Assembly (NCBI GenBank): GCA_024684065.1
Contig: JAIKXO010000218.1
Coordinates: 1 to 7,039 of the forward strand
Direction of reading: 5' to 3'
DNA length: 7,039 nt
DNA from: Lachnospiraceae bacterium
GTDB taxonomy: Bacteria > Bacillota_A > Clostridia > Lachnospirales > Lachnospiraceae
The position numbers and the translations under genes are program-made. This document shows, piece by piece, positions 1-6,030 of the stretch. Below the pieces are notes generated by a model. The model did no database searches, had not been told where the DNA came from, and saw only the letters and a list, made by a program, of their open reading frames with translations. The first letter of the stretch is position 1; each line of letters begins with the position of its first letter.

Positions 1-1026
1 GGCTCGGGTTTGGGTTCGGGCTTTGGGTCCGGTGATCCACCCTTTGTCCATTGCGCATAAAGGGTAACATCCGCATTGAATGTATAATCAGCCTGATCCG
101 CATAAGATGATCCGGAACCGTCTGCCTCCGTGTTCCATTCCTTAAAAGAATAACCTTCTCTGGTAAAGGTGTTTTTCTTTAAAGCAGCGGAAGTGCCATT
201 ATCAGCAGACTGCGGATCCATTTGACCGGTTCCGCCGTTTGCATTAAAGGTTACTGTGCACTTGACCGCAGGGGTTTCTTCAGCCTTGGCATACAGTTGT
301 AAGTTACCATCAGTAGATGTTTTACCAATAGATCTTACTTTATCACCTGTACATTCTGGATTGGAATACCAGCCATCAAATCCGGATTTACTGAGATCTT
401 TAAATCTACCTTCAGCTACACCGGTACCGTATTGATAAGTAGTGGGATTACCTTCAAGTTCATCTCCTGTTATCTCGTTACCATTTAAATAATATTGAAT
501 ATTATAAGTTTTACCGGTTGCGTTTAAGACGAAAGCAATACCGTCTGCTCCATTATTTGCTGCCGATAATACAGTCCAGTATCCATCTTCTAAATAATCA
601 CTATTGTAGGATGATAAAGAACCATCTCCTGGAACCAATGGGGAACATCTTACGCTAAATATATCGCTGTAGCTCTCCGTTTTAACCTCAACTCCATTAA
701 TTTGATATGTTACTAATATCTTCGCACCACCTGTTCCAGTTGTAAGATCAATGAAATCGCCATCATTATTTACATGTTTTACTTGCTTGCCTTTCAAATT
801 ATTTAAATTATTGCCTGGAACGGTATCCCCAGCATAACTAACAGTTATTATATTATGGCTAGAATCTGTCACTACATATATACTACCCGCCAGCACCTCC
901 GTTGCCGGTAATACCGCAAATACCGCCGCCAGTAAAAGCGCGAAGAACTGCTTCCTTCTCTTTCCGGTCTCCCTGTCTTTCCTTAATTTAAAGAATCCCT
1001 TTTCGCAATTATGTTCCCGGTGACAT
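1..1026 (-). CDS. Secreted InlB B-repeat (Listeria-Bacteroides repeat) surface protein, C-terminus outside window, 5' end disrupted or start unclear
   Basis: Reading the minus strand in the frame that stays open from 1028 to the window edge gives a protein with a positively charged stretch (KRRK), then a hydrophobic core ending in ATEVLAG. This is a typical Gram-positive signal peptide at about 962-888. An AT-rich middle domain follows (about 887-515) that I do not recognise. Two repeat units of about 75 residues come next (512-285 and 263-42). The second has the family hallmarks: TFNANGG, a GYSFKEWNT core and an LYAQW end. A Pro-rich spacer (PDPKPEPKPE) begins at the edge, usual before a wall anchor or further repeats. 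InlB B repeats are extracellular beta-grasp modules, so adhesion or surface display is the family-level inference. The start is a problem: a TAA at 1031-1029 closes this frame and no ATG, GTG or TTG occurs before GTG at 896, which lies inside the signal peptide. An AGGA (1035-1032) five bases before ATG 1026 looks like the real initiation site, but it reads one base out of frame and stops after five codons. A one-base frameshift, a sequence error or an unusual start are all possible. Confidence 0.8.
42..263 (-). repeat. InlB B-type (Listeria-Bacteroides) repeat, second copy
   Basis: This is a protein repeat unit of about 74 codons. It begins KCTVTFNANGG and ends TLYAQWTK, with a GYSFKEWNTEADGSG core. 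These are the conserved positions of the family (TFxxNGG, GYxFxxWxT, LYAxW). It is more GC-rich than the middle of the same gene. It is a better match to the consensus than the first copy. Confidence 0.85.
285..512 (-). repeat. InlB B-type repeat, first and more divergent copy
   Basis: The unit runs from KTYNIQYYLNG to LQLYAK. It contains the SGFDGWYSNPECTGDK core, which matches the GYxFxGWYxxxxxG pattern of the family with Phe for Tyr. The order of strands and the length (76 codons) agree with the second copy. It lies directly after the unrecognised AT-rich middle domain. Confidence 0.7.
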
Positions 1027-1358
1027 TTTTATCCTATATAAACCACAGTATATGGAATATCAGCAACACAAAGGCGAAAAGGGAGTTTAAAGAAATTCAT
1101 CATAACCACACCCCGCTTATCTGTAATTTATTAAAGATAAAACCTGTATGTATAGCCTTCCAGGCCTGTCCTGTTTTGTTTTGAAATGAACGCTTTGAGT
1201 CTGACAGTAAAGCTGAGACGCTTAACATATATGCAAAGACGTATTACGTAATAATCATAGAAAACATAAGATCTAGGACTTGTATACAGGTATTAAGCAT
1301 ACACAATATTTCTACCACCTAAATATTTTAAAGTCAACAGACGTTTGGCATTTCCTGC

Positions 1359-1387
1359 TTGATTCTTTTGGCATCCTATATCATAAT
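1359..1387 (+). promoter_or_regulatory. Candidate sigma-A-type promoter for the phosphatase gene
   Basis: TTGATT (1359-1364) and CATAAT (1382-1387) are separated by 17 bases, matching 4 of 6 and 5 of 6 consensus positions. Transcription would start near 1394, giving an untranslated leader of about 130 bases that includes the hairpin at 1453-1474. No better-spaced pair is closer to the gene. Confidence 0.45.
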
Positions 1388-1452
1388 CTTCATATAAGGA
1401 CTAAAGAGGCATTTTTGCATAGTACCGATTTGTGAAGCGGATCAAATGCTTA

Positions 1453-1474
1453 GGCACGAACCGGAGTTCGTGCC
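1453..1474. promoter_or_regulatory. Perfect 9-bp hairpin in the phosphatase leader
   Basis: GGCACGAAC and GTTCGTGCC are exact inverted copies around a CGGA loop. The hairpin ends 50 bases before the phosphatase ATG. The sequence after it (GTTTCGACC) is not a real T-run, so it is a weak fit to an intrinsic terminator. It could act as a leader structure or a two-fold protein site. Confidence 0.5.
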
Positions 1475-1524
1475 GTTTCGACCATCATGCCGGATCATTT
1501 ATAAATAAGGCAGGATAACCTTGC

Positions 1525-3351
1525 ATGAAGGAAAAGAAAAACAGTAAATCCCTTGAAAAATGGCTGTTTTCTCTGAGCGTTGCGGGAACGGCGATCATGA
1601 GCGCGGTGATCATTCTGATCAGCATGTTTCTTTTTATGCGGTCCGTCCGAAAAATATATAAAAATGATCTGAGGAAGAATTCCGCAGAGGCCGTACAGCT
1701 TGCGGGAGAGGAAAGAATAACATCGTTATGCCGTTCCTTTAAGGAGGGACAGATTTTACCGGGCACGGATATCGACGCGGTTTCCGCGGCGTTTCGTCAG
1801 ATATGCGAGCAGGAAGGGCTTAAAGACATCGAATTATATGCGTTTGATGAGGATGCAGAGACCGGATACCTTCTGGCGCAGGCTTATCCGCAGACAGAAG
1901 ACACCCTGTCCGCGGCTGCCGTTAATGACGCTGAAGAGGATAACGACGCTGACGCTGATGAGGCTGACGGCGCTGACGCTGATGAGGATAACGACGCTGA
2001 CGCCGATGAGGATAATAACGCTGACGCTGATGAGGCTGACGACGCCGATGAGACTGACGCCGCTGACGCCGATGAGGCTGACGGCGCTGATGATTCCGAA
2101 GAGGATAATGACGCTGATGACGATAACGGTACGATAGAATTTGAGAGAAACGAACTTGATTCGATGTTCGATAAGGACTCATATGTGGAGATAAGGACGG
2201 ATAGAGACGGGAGCCTGGTAAATTCCATCTATACGGATATAAGGGATCAGTCCGGAAACATAACGGGGCTTCTCAGGTTAAGCATGCCTGTTAACGAGAC
2301 CTTAGAAGCAAGAATCCAGTTCCTTGTCATCTACATGCCCGTTTCTGTCGCGCTGATCGTTTTATTTGCGGTCTGTCTCACGTACGCAATGAAAAAAAGG
2401 GTGGTGCTGCCGCTTGAAAAGCTTAGAGACGCCGCCGCTTCATACAGCAGCAGGGATGCGGATGCTCTGACAGATACGGGTGAAGTGTACTTTACCGTAC
2501 CGGAGGATATAGAAAAGGACGAGATCGGGACATTATGGAATATTTTTTCGGATATGGAGGCCTCCATTAAGCAGTCGATCAGAGATCTTAAGACGGTTAC
2601 CGCGGAAAAGGAGAGAGAGGCGGCGGAGATACGGTTCGCTTCGCAGATACAGGAGGGAATGCTTCCGGGAGAGGATCCTGAGATAATGGATAACAGCAGA
2701 TTCAGGCTCTGCGGCAGCATGACCCCGGCCCGCGGCATTGGCGGGGATTTTTACGATTATTTCCTTATAGATGATGATCATCTTGCGTTGGTTATCGGGG
2801 ATGTGACGGGTAAAGGGATCCCCTCGGCTCTCTTTATGATGATGTCCATGACCCATATCCGGACCCGGGCCGCAAGCGCGTTTTCGCCGGCAAGGATCCT
2901 TACAGCTGCAAATAAGGAGATATGCGCAAACAATCCGAAAACAATGTTTGTCACGGTATGGATGGGGATCCTTGAAATATCTACCGGAATATTCAGGGAA
3001 TGCAACGCGGGACATGAATGCCCTGCGGTATTAAGAGACACGGGGGCATATGAATTGTATGTCACGGAACATGACGTACCGCTTGGTATAGATGCGGACC
3101 TTGAGTTCCATGAGTTTAAAAGGACATTAAAGCCCGGAGAGCGGATCTTTGTATATTCCGACGGGGTGCCGGAGGCGGCGGATCAGTCTGAAGAGCAGTT
3201 TGGATTCGACCGCATGCTGGAGGTTCTGAACAGGGATCCCTGGATGGAGGACAGAGAGCTTCTTGAAAGCGTTAAGGATGCGGTTTATGCATTTGCGGAT
3301 ACAGCGCCGGGGTCCGATGACCTGACCATGCTGTCGTTTACTTTTTTATAG
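1525..3351 (+). CDS. Membrane-bound RsbU/SpoIIE-type PPM serine phosphatase with HAMP domain and acidic repeat insert
   Basis: This 608-residue protein should remove phosphate from Ser/Thr of a partner protein, by family usually an anti-anti-sigma factor (STAS domain). One membrane helix lies at about 13-38 and a second at about 266-289. Between them is an extracytoplasmic domain that resembles a Cache-like sensor; its second half contains IRTDRDGSLVNS and ends with SGNITGLLRLSM. A 67-residue Asp/Glu/Ala tract (135-201) interrupts it. A HAMP linker follows at about 291-348 (VLPLEKL and DEIGTL), then a coiled coil (350-375) ending in the RsbU-like IQEGMLP. The catalytic domain is complete: GGDFYD (D408), GDVTGKG (D426), NAGH (494-497), YSDGV (D546) and SDDLT (D599) supply the metal-binding aspartates. 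The start is supported by AGGA at 1512-1515, nine bases before ATG. The gene stands alone, with its own promoter candidate, and no sigma-factor regulator is in the window. The ligand and target are unknown. Confidence 0.9.
   Translation: MKEKKNSKSLEKWLFSLSVAGTAIMSAVIILISMFLFMRSVRKIYKNDLRKNSAEAVQLAGEERITSLCRSFKEGQILPGTDIDAVSAAFRQICEQEGLKDIELYAFDEDAETGYLLAQAYPQTEDTLSAAAVNDAEEDNDADADEADGADADEDNDADADEDNNADADEADDADETDAADADEADGADDSEEDNDADDDNGTIEFERNELDSMFDKDSYVEIRTDRDGSLVNSIYTDIRDQSGNITGLLRLSMPVNETLEARIQFLVIYMPVSVALIVLFAVCLTYAMKKRVVLPLEKLRDAAASYSSRDADALTDTGEVYFTVPEDIEKDEIGTLWNIFSDMEASIKQSIRDLKTVTAEKEREAAEIRFASQIQEGMLPGEDPEIMDNSRFRLCGSMTPARGIGGDFYDYFLIDDDHLALVIGDVTGKGIPSALFMMMSMTHIRTRAASAFSPARILTAANKEICANNPKTMFVTVWMGILEISTGIFRECNAGHECPAVLRDTGAYELYVTEHDVPLGIDADLEFHEFKRTLKPGERIFVYSDGVPEAADQSEEQFGFDRMLEVLNRDPWMEDRELLESVKDAVYAFADTAPGSDDLTMLSFTFL
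1927..2127 (+). repeat. Degenerate tandem repeat encoding an Asp/Glu/Ala tract
   Basis: The 67 codons contain 39 acidic residues and 18 alanines, with no Lys or Arg. Units of about 7-9 codons such as DADADEADG and ADADEDN recur. The 20-base string GATGAGGCTGACGGCGCTGA occurs exactly at 1957-1976 and again at 2071-2090, which are 114 bases (38 codons) apart. This shows that repeat expansion stayed in frame. By topology the tract lies outside the membrane, within the sensor domain. Confidence 0.9.
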
Positions 3352-3370
3352 CTTTACGGATATTATCCGG

Positions 3371-3426
3371 CCTGAAAAGCAGCAGACCGGCGCGGTTTAT
3401 CCCGTTGAGACTGTCTGCCTTTCAGG
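3371..3426 (+). terminator. Possible terminator hairpin after the phosphatase gene
   Basis: CCTGAAA (3371-3377) pairs with TTTCAGG (3420-3426), and CAGAC pairs with GTCTG inside it across an uneven internal loop. It starts 20 bases after the phosphatase stop. The following sequence has only a short T-run (3436-3439), so intrinsic termination would be weak. A promoter begins just downstream, which fits a transcription-unit boundary here. Confidence 0.35.
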
Positions 3427-3429
3427 GTG

Positions 3430-3458
3430 TATACATTTTGCGGGACTTAAAGTATAAT
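3430..3458 (+). promoter_or_regulatory. Promoter for the ADP-ribosyltransferase operon
   Basis: A perfect -10 box TATAAT (3453-3458) lies 17 bases after TATACA (3430-3435), a 4-of-6 match to the -35 consensus. Transcription would begin near 3465 and give a leader of about 170 bases before the preferred start at 3636. This is the strongest promoter-like sequence in the window. Confidence 0.65.
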
Positions 3459-3474
3459 AATACTCATTAACAAA

Positions 3475-3588
3475 ATGGCCTGCCGTTTCGTTGATGAGTA
3501 CGGATCACTCAGAAGAGCCGGATATCCGCCGGAGGTCATGGAGAAAGCTGAGCCGTTTATTTTCCGTGGCTCTGGCGTTTTTGCCTGA
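3475..3588 (+). CDS. Short leader ORF, 37 codons, uncertain
   Basis: ATG 3475 to TGA 3586 reads 37 codons, starting MACRFVDEYGSLRRAGYP and ending IFRGSGVFA. The amino acid mix looks protein-like and the codons resemble those of the neighbours. However, no SD is visible before the ATG and I do not recognise the peptide. Its stop codon lies inside the hairpin at 3569-3590. It could be a leader peptide, the remnant of a broken gene or a chance ORF. Confidence 0.25.
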   Translation: MACRFVDEYGSLRRAGYPPEVMEKAEPFIFRGSGVFA

Positions 3589-3616
3589 GCACCAGATCTG
3601 CTTCGCAGATTGGTGC
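3495..3616 (+). promoter_or_regulatory. Structured 5' leader of the ADP-ribosyltransferase gene with competing hairpins
   Basis: Several pairings can form. TGAGT (3495-3499) pairs with ACTCA (3507-3511). CGGATATCCG (3519-3528) is a perfect palindrome. GGCTC (3568-3572) can pair either upstream with GAGCC (3550-3554) or downstream with GAGC (3587-3590), the latter continuing as GGC (3574-3576) with GCC (3583-3585) around a GTTTTT loop. A strong final hairpin at 3589-3616 (GCACCA plus ATCTGC, one bulged G, TTC loop) overlaps that downstream arm by two bases. Competing stems of this kind are what leader-based control would need, but no known riboswitch class is recognised. Confidence 0.4.
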
Positions 3617-3635
3617 AATGGAGAAAAGGAGTAGT

Positions 3636-4913
3636 ATGTGTGAAACAACATTAACCCGTCATGAACAGGAACAGAGGGCCATAGAACAGCAGCTTACCGA
3701 AAAAAGGGGCTATGAGTACTATGAACACAGCTTAAAGCTTGATGAAGACCGCCGTATGACGCAGGGTGACAGAGATATCGCAAGGCTGAAGGCGGAGACC
3801 ACCCTGACTGAGGTGGAAGAGAAGAGGCTTCGGCAATTCGCTCCGCCGGCACCTGATTTTGAGGTCATTCCGGAGCAGCAGATCGCGGAGATGGGCTACT
3901 TTAAAGGCAAGACCCCGAGAAGACGGCTGAAGTCATATAAGGAGCGCTACGAGGAATGGGAAACATCCGGATATGCAAGAGGATATTATGAGACCAAACA
4001 GAATATAGAGGACAGGATAGCGAAAGAAAAGGCGGAGAAGGAAAGGCTCAGTGTTAAAGGAAAGGACGGTGAGCTGCTGTATCAGGATATTAAGGCGGAT
4101 CCTGCCTCGATGACAAAGGCTCTTAACCGGATGAGCGACGACTATAACTTCGAGTTGGAAAAGAGTTACAGCGAAGAAGAGGTCAATGAGGCCAGAAATG
4201 CCTATCATGGAGAAGGAGGTTACCTGTATACGCATTATGCTTTTACCTCATACATGAACGGGGGGTACAAAAGCATGAATGAGTATTTAAGGACCGGAAA
4301 GGTGGACCGAAAAAAGAAATTCAGCAACATTCCCACTTACAAGCTTGCGGACACCCTCCACGAGATATTGCAGAGCAGGACGATCAACAGAGATATGGTG
4401 GTCCGCAGGGGTGTGAGCGGCTTTTCCACCTTAAGCTTCATGCTTGACGGCGGGAAAAGCAAGGACAGTTCCCCTGAAGAGTTAAAACAGCTTTTAAAGG
4501 ATAAGATGGCAGCCGGAGATGTATTTCTTACGGATAAAGGCTTTGTGTCCACATCCATGAGGAAGCAGTCCGGTTTCGGGGCAGGTGCCTATAAGAAGGG
4601 AACGAATCAAGGAGACGGAACAAAGGCCCAATATGATGCCCCCGGTATCGAGTTCATCATCCTTGTAAAAAAAGGCACCCATGCAATGGATATCAGCGGC
4701 GCTAATGTCATGGGACAGGCTCAGAACGAGGATGAGCTTCTGATCGACGCGGGTACAAAATTCCGGGTAGTGCAGGCTTATTTTAATGATGATGGAAAAG
4801 AAGAAGATCAGAAGTCCGAGGAAGAAAAAATACTCATGGGACATAAGGGCAGCTGGAAGATATATTTAGAGACCGTACCGGGCTCTGAGAACGGAGAACT
4901 CAGGGATAACTGA
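3636..4913 (+). CDS. ADP-ribosyltransferase of the VIP2/C3/iota type (R-S-E class) with long helical N-terminal region
   Basis: The C-terminal part has the three signatures of R-S-E class mono-ADP-ribosyltransferases, which move ADP-ribose from NAD to a protein. Counting from the preferred start, these are an Arg before Gly in VVRRGVSG (R258), an STS motif in DKGFVSTSM (305-307) and an ExE in NEDELL (E365, E367), followed by GTKFRV. ExE rather than QxE is usual in arginine-modifying members. The first 240 residues or so are charged and largely helical, with a likely coiled coil at about 50-140, and have no recognised domain. No signal peptide or membrane helix is seen, so the protein either acts inside the cell, leaves by a non-Sec route or is injected. 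AAAGGAG (3625-3631) lies four bases before ATG 3636, so I prefer this start (425 residues). An in-frame ATG at 3618 would add six residues but has no SD and sits right after a hairpin. No ADP-ribosyl hydrolase or known immunity gene is adjacent. A toxin or effector role is inferred from the family. Confidence 0.85.
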   Translation: MCETTLTRHEQEQRAIEQQLTEKRGYEYYEHSLKLDEDRRMTQGDRDIARLKAETTLTEVEEKRLRQFAPPAPDFEVIPEQQIAEMGYFKGKTPRRRLKSYKERYEEWETSGYARGYYETKQNIEDRIAKEKAEKERLSVKGKDGELLYQDIKADPASMTKALNRMSDDYNFELEKSYSEEEVNEARNAYHGEGGYLYTHYAFTSYMNGGYKSMNEYLRTGKVDRKKKFSNIPTYKLADTLHEILQSRTINRDMVVRRGVSGFSTLSFMLDGGKSKDSSPEELKQLLKDKMAAGDVFLTDKGFVSTSMRKQSGFGAGAYKKGTNQGDGTKAQYDAPGIEFIILVKKGTHAMDISGANVMGQAQNEDELLIDAGTKFRVVQAYFNDDGKEEDQKSEEEKILMGHKGSWKIYLETVPGSENGELRDN

Positions 4914-4916
4914 TCC

Positions 4917-4961
4917 CGGACGATGAGTTTTCGGAGCTTCGAATGGTACGTCCGATTTTTT
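4917..4961 (+). terminator. Terminator-like hairpin between the ADP-ribosyltransferase and GNAT genes
   Basis: CGGACG (4917-4922) and CGTCCG (4949-4954) form a 6-bp stem, with a small inner TTCG/CGAA stem in the 26-base loop, followed by six T's (4956-4961). It begins three bases after the transferase stop. The long loop makes it a moderate rather than strong terminator. The T-run touches the SD of the next gene at 4962, and no separate promoter fits in between, so partial read-through is likely. Confidence 0.55.
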
Positions 4962-4978
4962 AGGAGGAATTGACTTAG

Positions 4979-6007
4979 ATGAGATATGAACTTATAAGCC
5001 CTGAAAGCGCAGGAGCCCTTAAAGGCTTTTTGCCTCAGGAGATTTTGGATAACCCGGGTTTTGACAGATTCTTTTATTACGCTGCCATAGGAGACGACGG
5101 AGGAGCAGTCGGGGTCGCGGCGGTTGATCCCGCAGTTTCGGGGCCGGAGCTTTTAAGCATCGGCGTTAGCACCGAATTTGAGGGTAAAGGCTATGGAAGC
5201 GCTTTACTGGCTCATATATGCTCCGATCTTTTTAAAAGACAGGAGGAGGAGCGGTTCATAAGCGCTTCGGCAAATCTCCCTCTTTCTTCATGGGAAAGGA
5301 TCGGGAGCTTCCTTATTAAAAATAATTTTGTGCTTTACGAGGATTCGCCCGTCTATCATGTCAGGCTGTCAGATGCCGCGGATTCACAGATCCTGAAGAG
5401 CGCATCCGGCAGATCGCCTTCCGGGGGCTTTCTTCGGTTAAAGGATGTTCCGGACAACAAACTTCGGGTCTTTTCCCATTCCGTCGTAAACAAAGGGATC
5501 TTCCACAGCATCACAAAGAACGGGCTCGATCAGGACGTAAGCGTGTTCTATATGCCCGAAGATGAGATCAGAGCCTGCGCGCTGTTTACGGAGGGAAAGG
5601 GAGGCGTTCTTCAAAACACATGGGTTTATCTGGATCCGGAGCTTACCGGAGGAATGACGTTTGCGCTGCTTCTTGCAAAGGTCGCGGAATATGCAATGGA
5701 AAAATACTCTCAGGACACCGTTGTAAGCTTTATTACGGCAGAGGAGAACAGCCGGGAACTGATAAGGAAGATACTGCCCGATACAGAGCCCGTGTCTGAG
5801 ATACGCACCTATACAAAAATGCTTACGGGCATTGATCCCTTAGAAGGCGGAAAGGACGATCCCAGGTTTGAGGAGTTCAGTGAAAGGAATATGTGCTGCG
5901 CTGACTGTGCCAATTCATACGGGAAGATGCTCGAGTGCGCCATCTATTCAAGAAAGCCCGACGCTGTGACAGACGGGGAGAGCTGTCTGTATTTTGAAGA
6001 AAAGTAA
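4979..6007 (+). CDS. Two-domain GNAT-family acetyltransferase with cysteine-rich tail
   Basis: The N-terminal half is a GNAT fold that should bind acetyl-CoA: a beta strand and loop IGVSTEFEGKGYGSALL (61-77) carry the GxG pyrophosphate-binding motif (EGKGYG, 68-73), and a later WERIGSFLIKNNFVLY segment fits the end of the fold. The C-terminal half (about 150-282) looks like a second GNAT-like domain: a YMPEDEIRACALF strand pair, then VYLDPEL and a long helix, but with no obvious CoA loop. The last 50 residues hold five cysteines (306, 307, 310, 320 and 336), spaced like a small metal site. Length is 342 residues, about double a simple GNAT. AGGAGG (4962-4967) lies 11 bases before the ATG. It follows the ADP-ribosyltransferase gene across a terminator-like hairpin and is 23 bases from the next gene, its paralogue. 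The substrate cannot be told; small molecule or protein are both possible. Confidence 0.75.
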   Translation: MRYELISPESAGALKGFLPQEILDNPGFDRFFYYAAIGDDGGAVGVAAVDPAVSGPELLSIGVSTEFEGKGYGSALLAHICSDLFKRQEEERFISASANLPLSSWERIGSFLIKNNFVLYEDSPVYHVRLSDAADSQILKSASGRSPSGGFLRLKDVPDNKLRVFSHSVVNKGIFHSITKNGLDQDVSVFYMPEDEIRACALFTEGKGGVLQNTWVYLDPELTGGMTFALLLAKVAEYAMEKYSQDTVVSFITAEENSRELIRKILPDTEPVSEIRTYTKMLTGIDPLEGGKDDPRFEEFSERNMCCADCANSYGKMLECAIYSRKPDAVTDGESCLYFEEK

Positions 6008-6030
6008 TTATCGATAAAAGGACCCTGTAA

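Larger units (their letters stand above)
1032..1524. other. Divergent intergenic region with two palindromes
   Basis: About 490 bases separate the leftward surface-protein gene from the rightward phosphatase gene. I see no convincing gene here. The longest minus-strand start-to-stop in the surface-protein frame is 24 codons (1103-1029) and has no clear SD. Two palindromes stand out. TATTACGTAATA (1242-1253) is a perfect 12-mer. ACTTGTATACAGGT (1278-1291) is symmetric except for one base pair, around a perfect TGTATACA core. Both could be regulator sites, but the region is AT-rich, so chance is not excluded. A plus-strand promoter candidate and a hairpin are listed separately. Confidence 0.6.

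Noticed and set aside
1029..1103. 24-codon minus-strand ORF (MMNFFKLPFRLCVADIP...) ending at the stop just before the surface-protein frame
   Set aside because: It is in the same frame as the signal peptide, which suggested stop-codon read-through or a broken longer gene. It has no convincing SD and its sequence is not like a secretion leader, so chance is more likely.
1415..1443. TTGCAT as a -35 box nearer to the phosphatase gene
   Set aside because: The sequence 17 bases downstream is CGGATC, which is not a -10 box.
1927..2127. Tandem repeats considered as a CRISPR array or replication-origin iterons
   Set aside because: The units are short, adjacent without spacers, codon-aligned and inside a coding frame.
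1838..2228. Long open frames on both strands across the acidic repeat (plus-strand 1838-2137, Thr/Leu/Met-rich; minus-strand 1884-2228, Ser/Ala-rich)
   Set aside because: They are by-products of the short repeat in the phosphatase gene, which keeps other frames free of stops. They have low-complexity products and no ribosome binding sites, while the phosphatase frame has a full domain layout.
2331..3065. Several minus-strand open frames opposite the phosphatase domain
   Set aside because: They lie wholly within the well-supported phosphatase gene, overlap each other and show no recognisable domains.
3618..3635. ATG 3618 as start of the ADP-ribosyltransferase
   Set aside because: It has no SD and sits two bases after a strong hairpin, while AAAGGAG is placed for the in-frame ATG at 3636. 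It remains a possible alternative.
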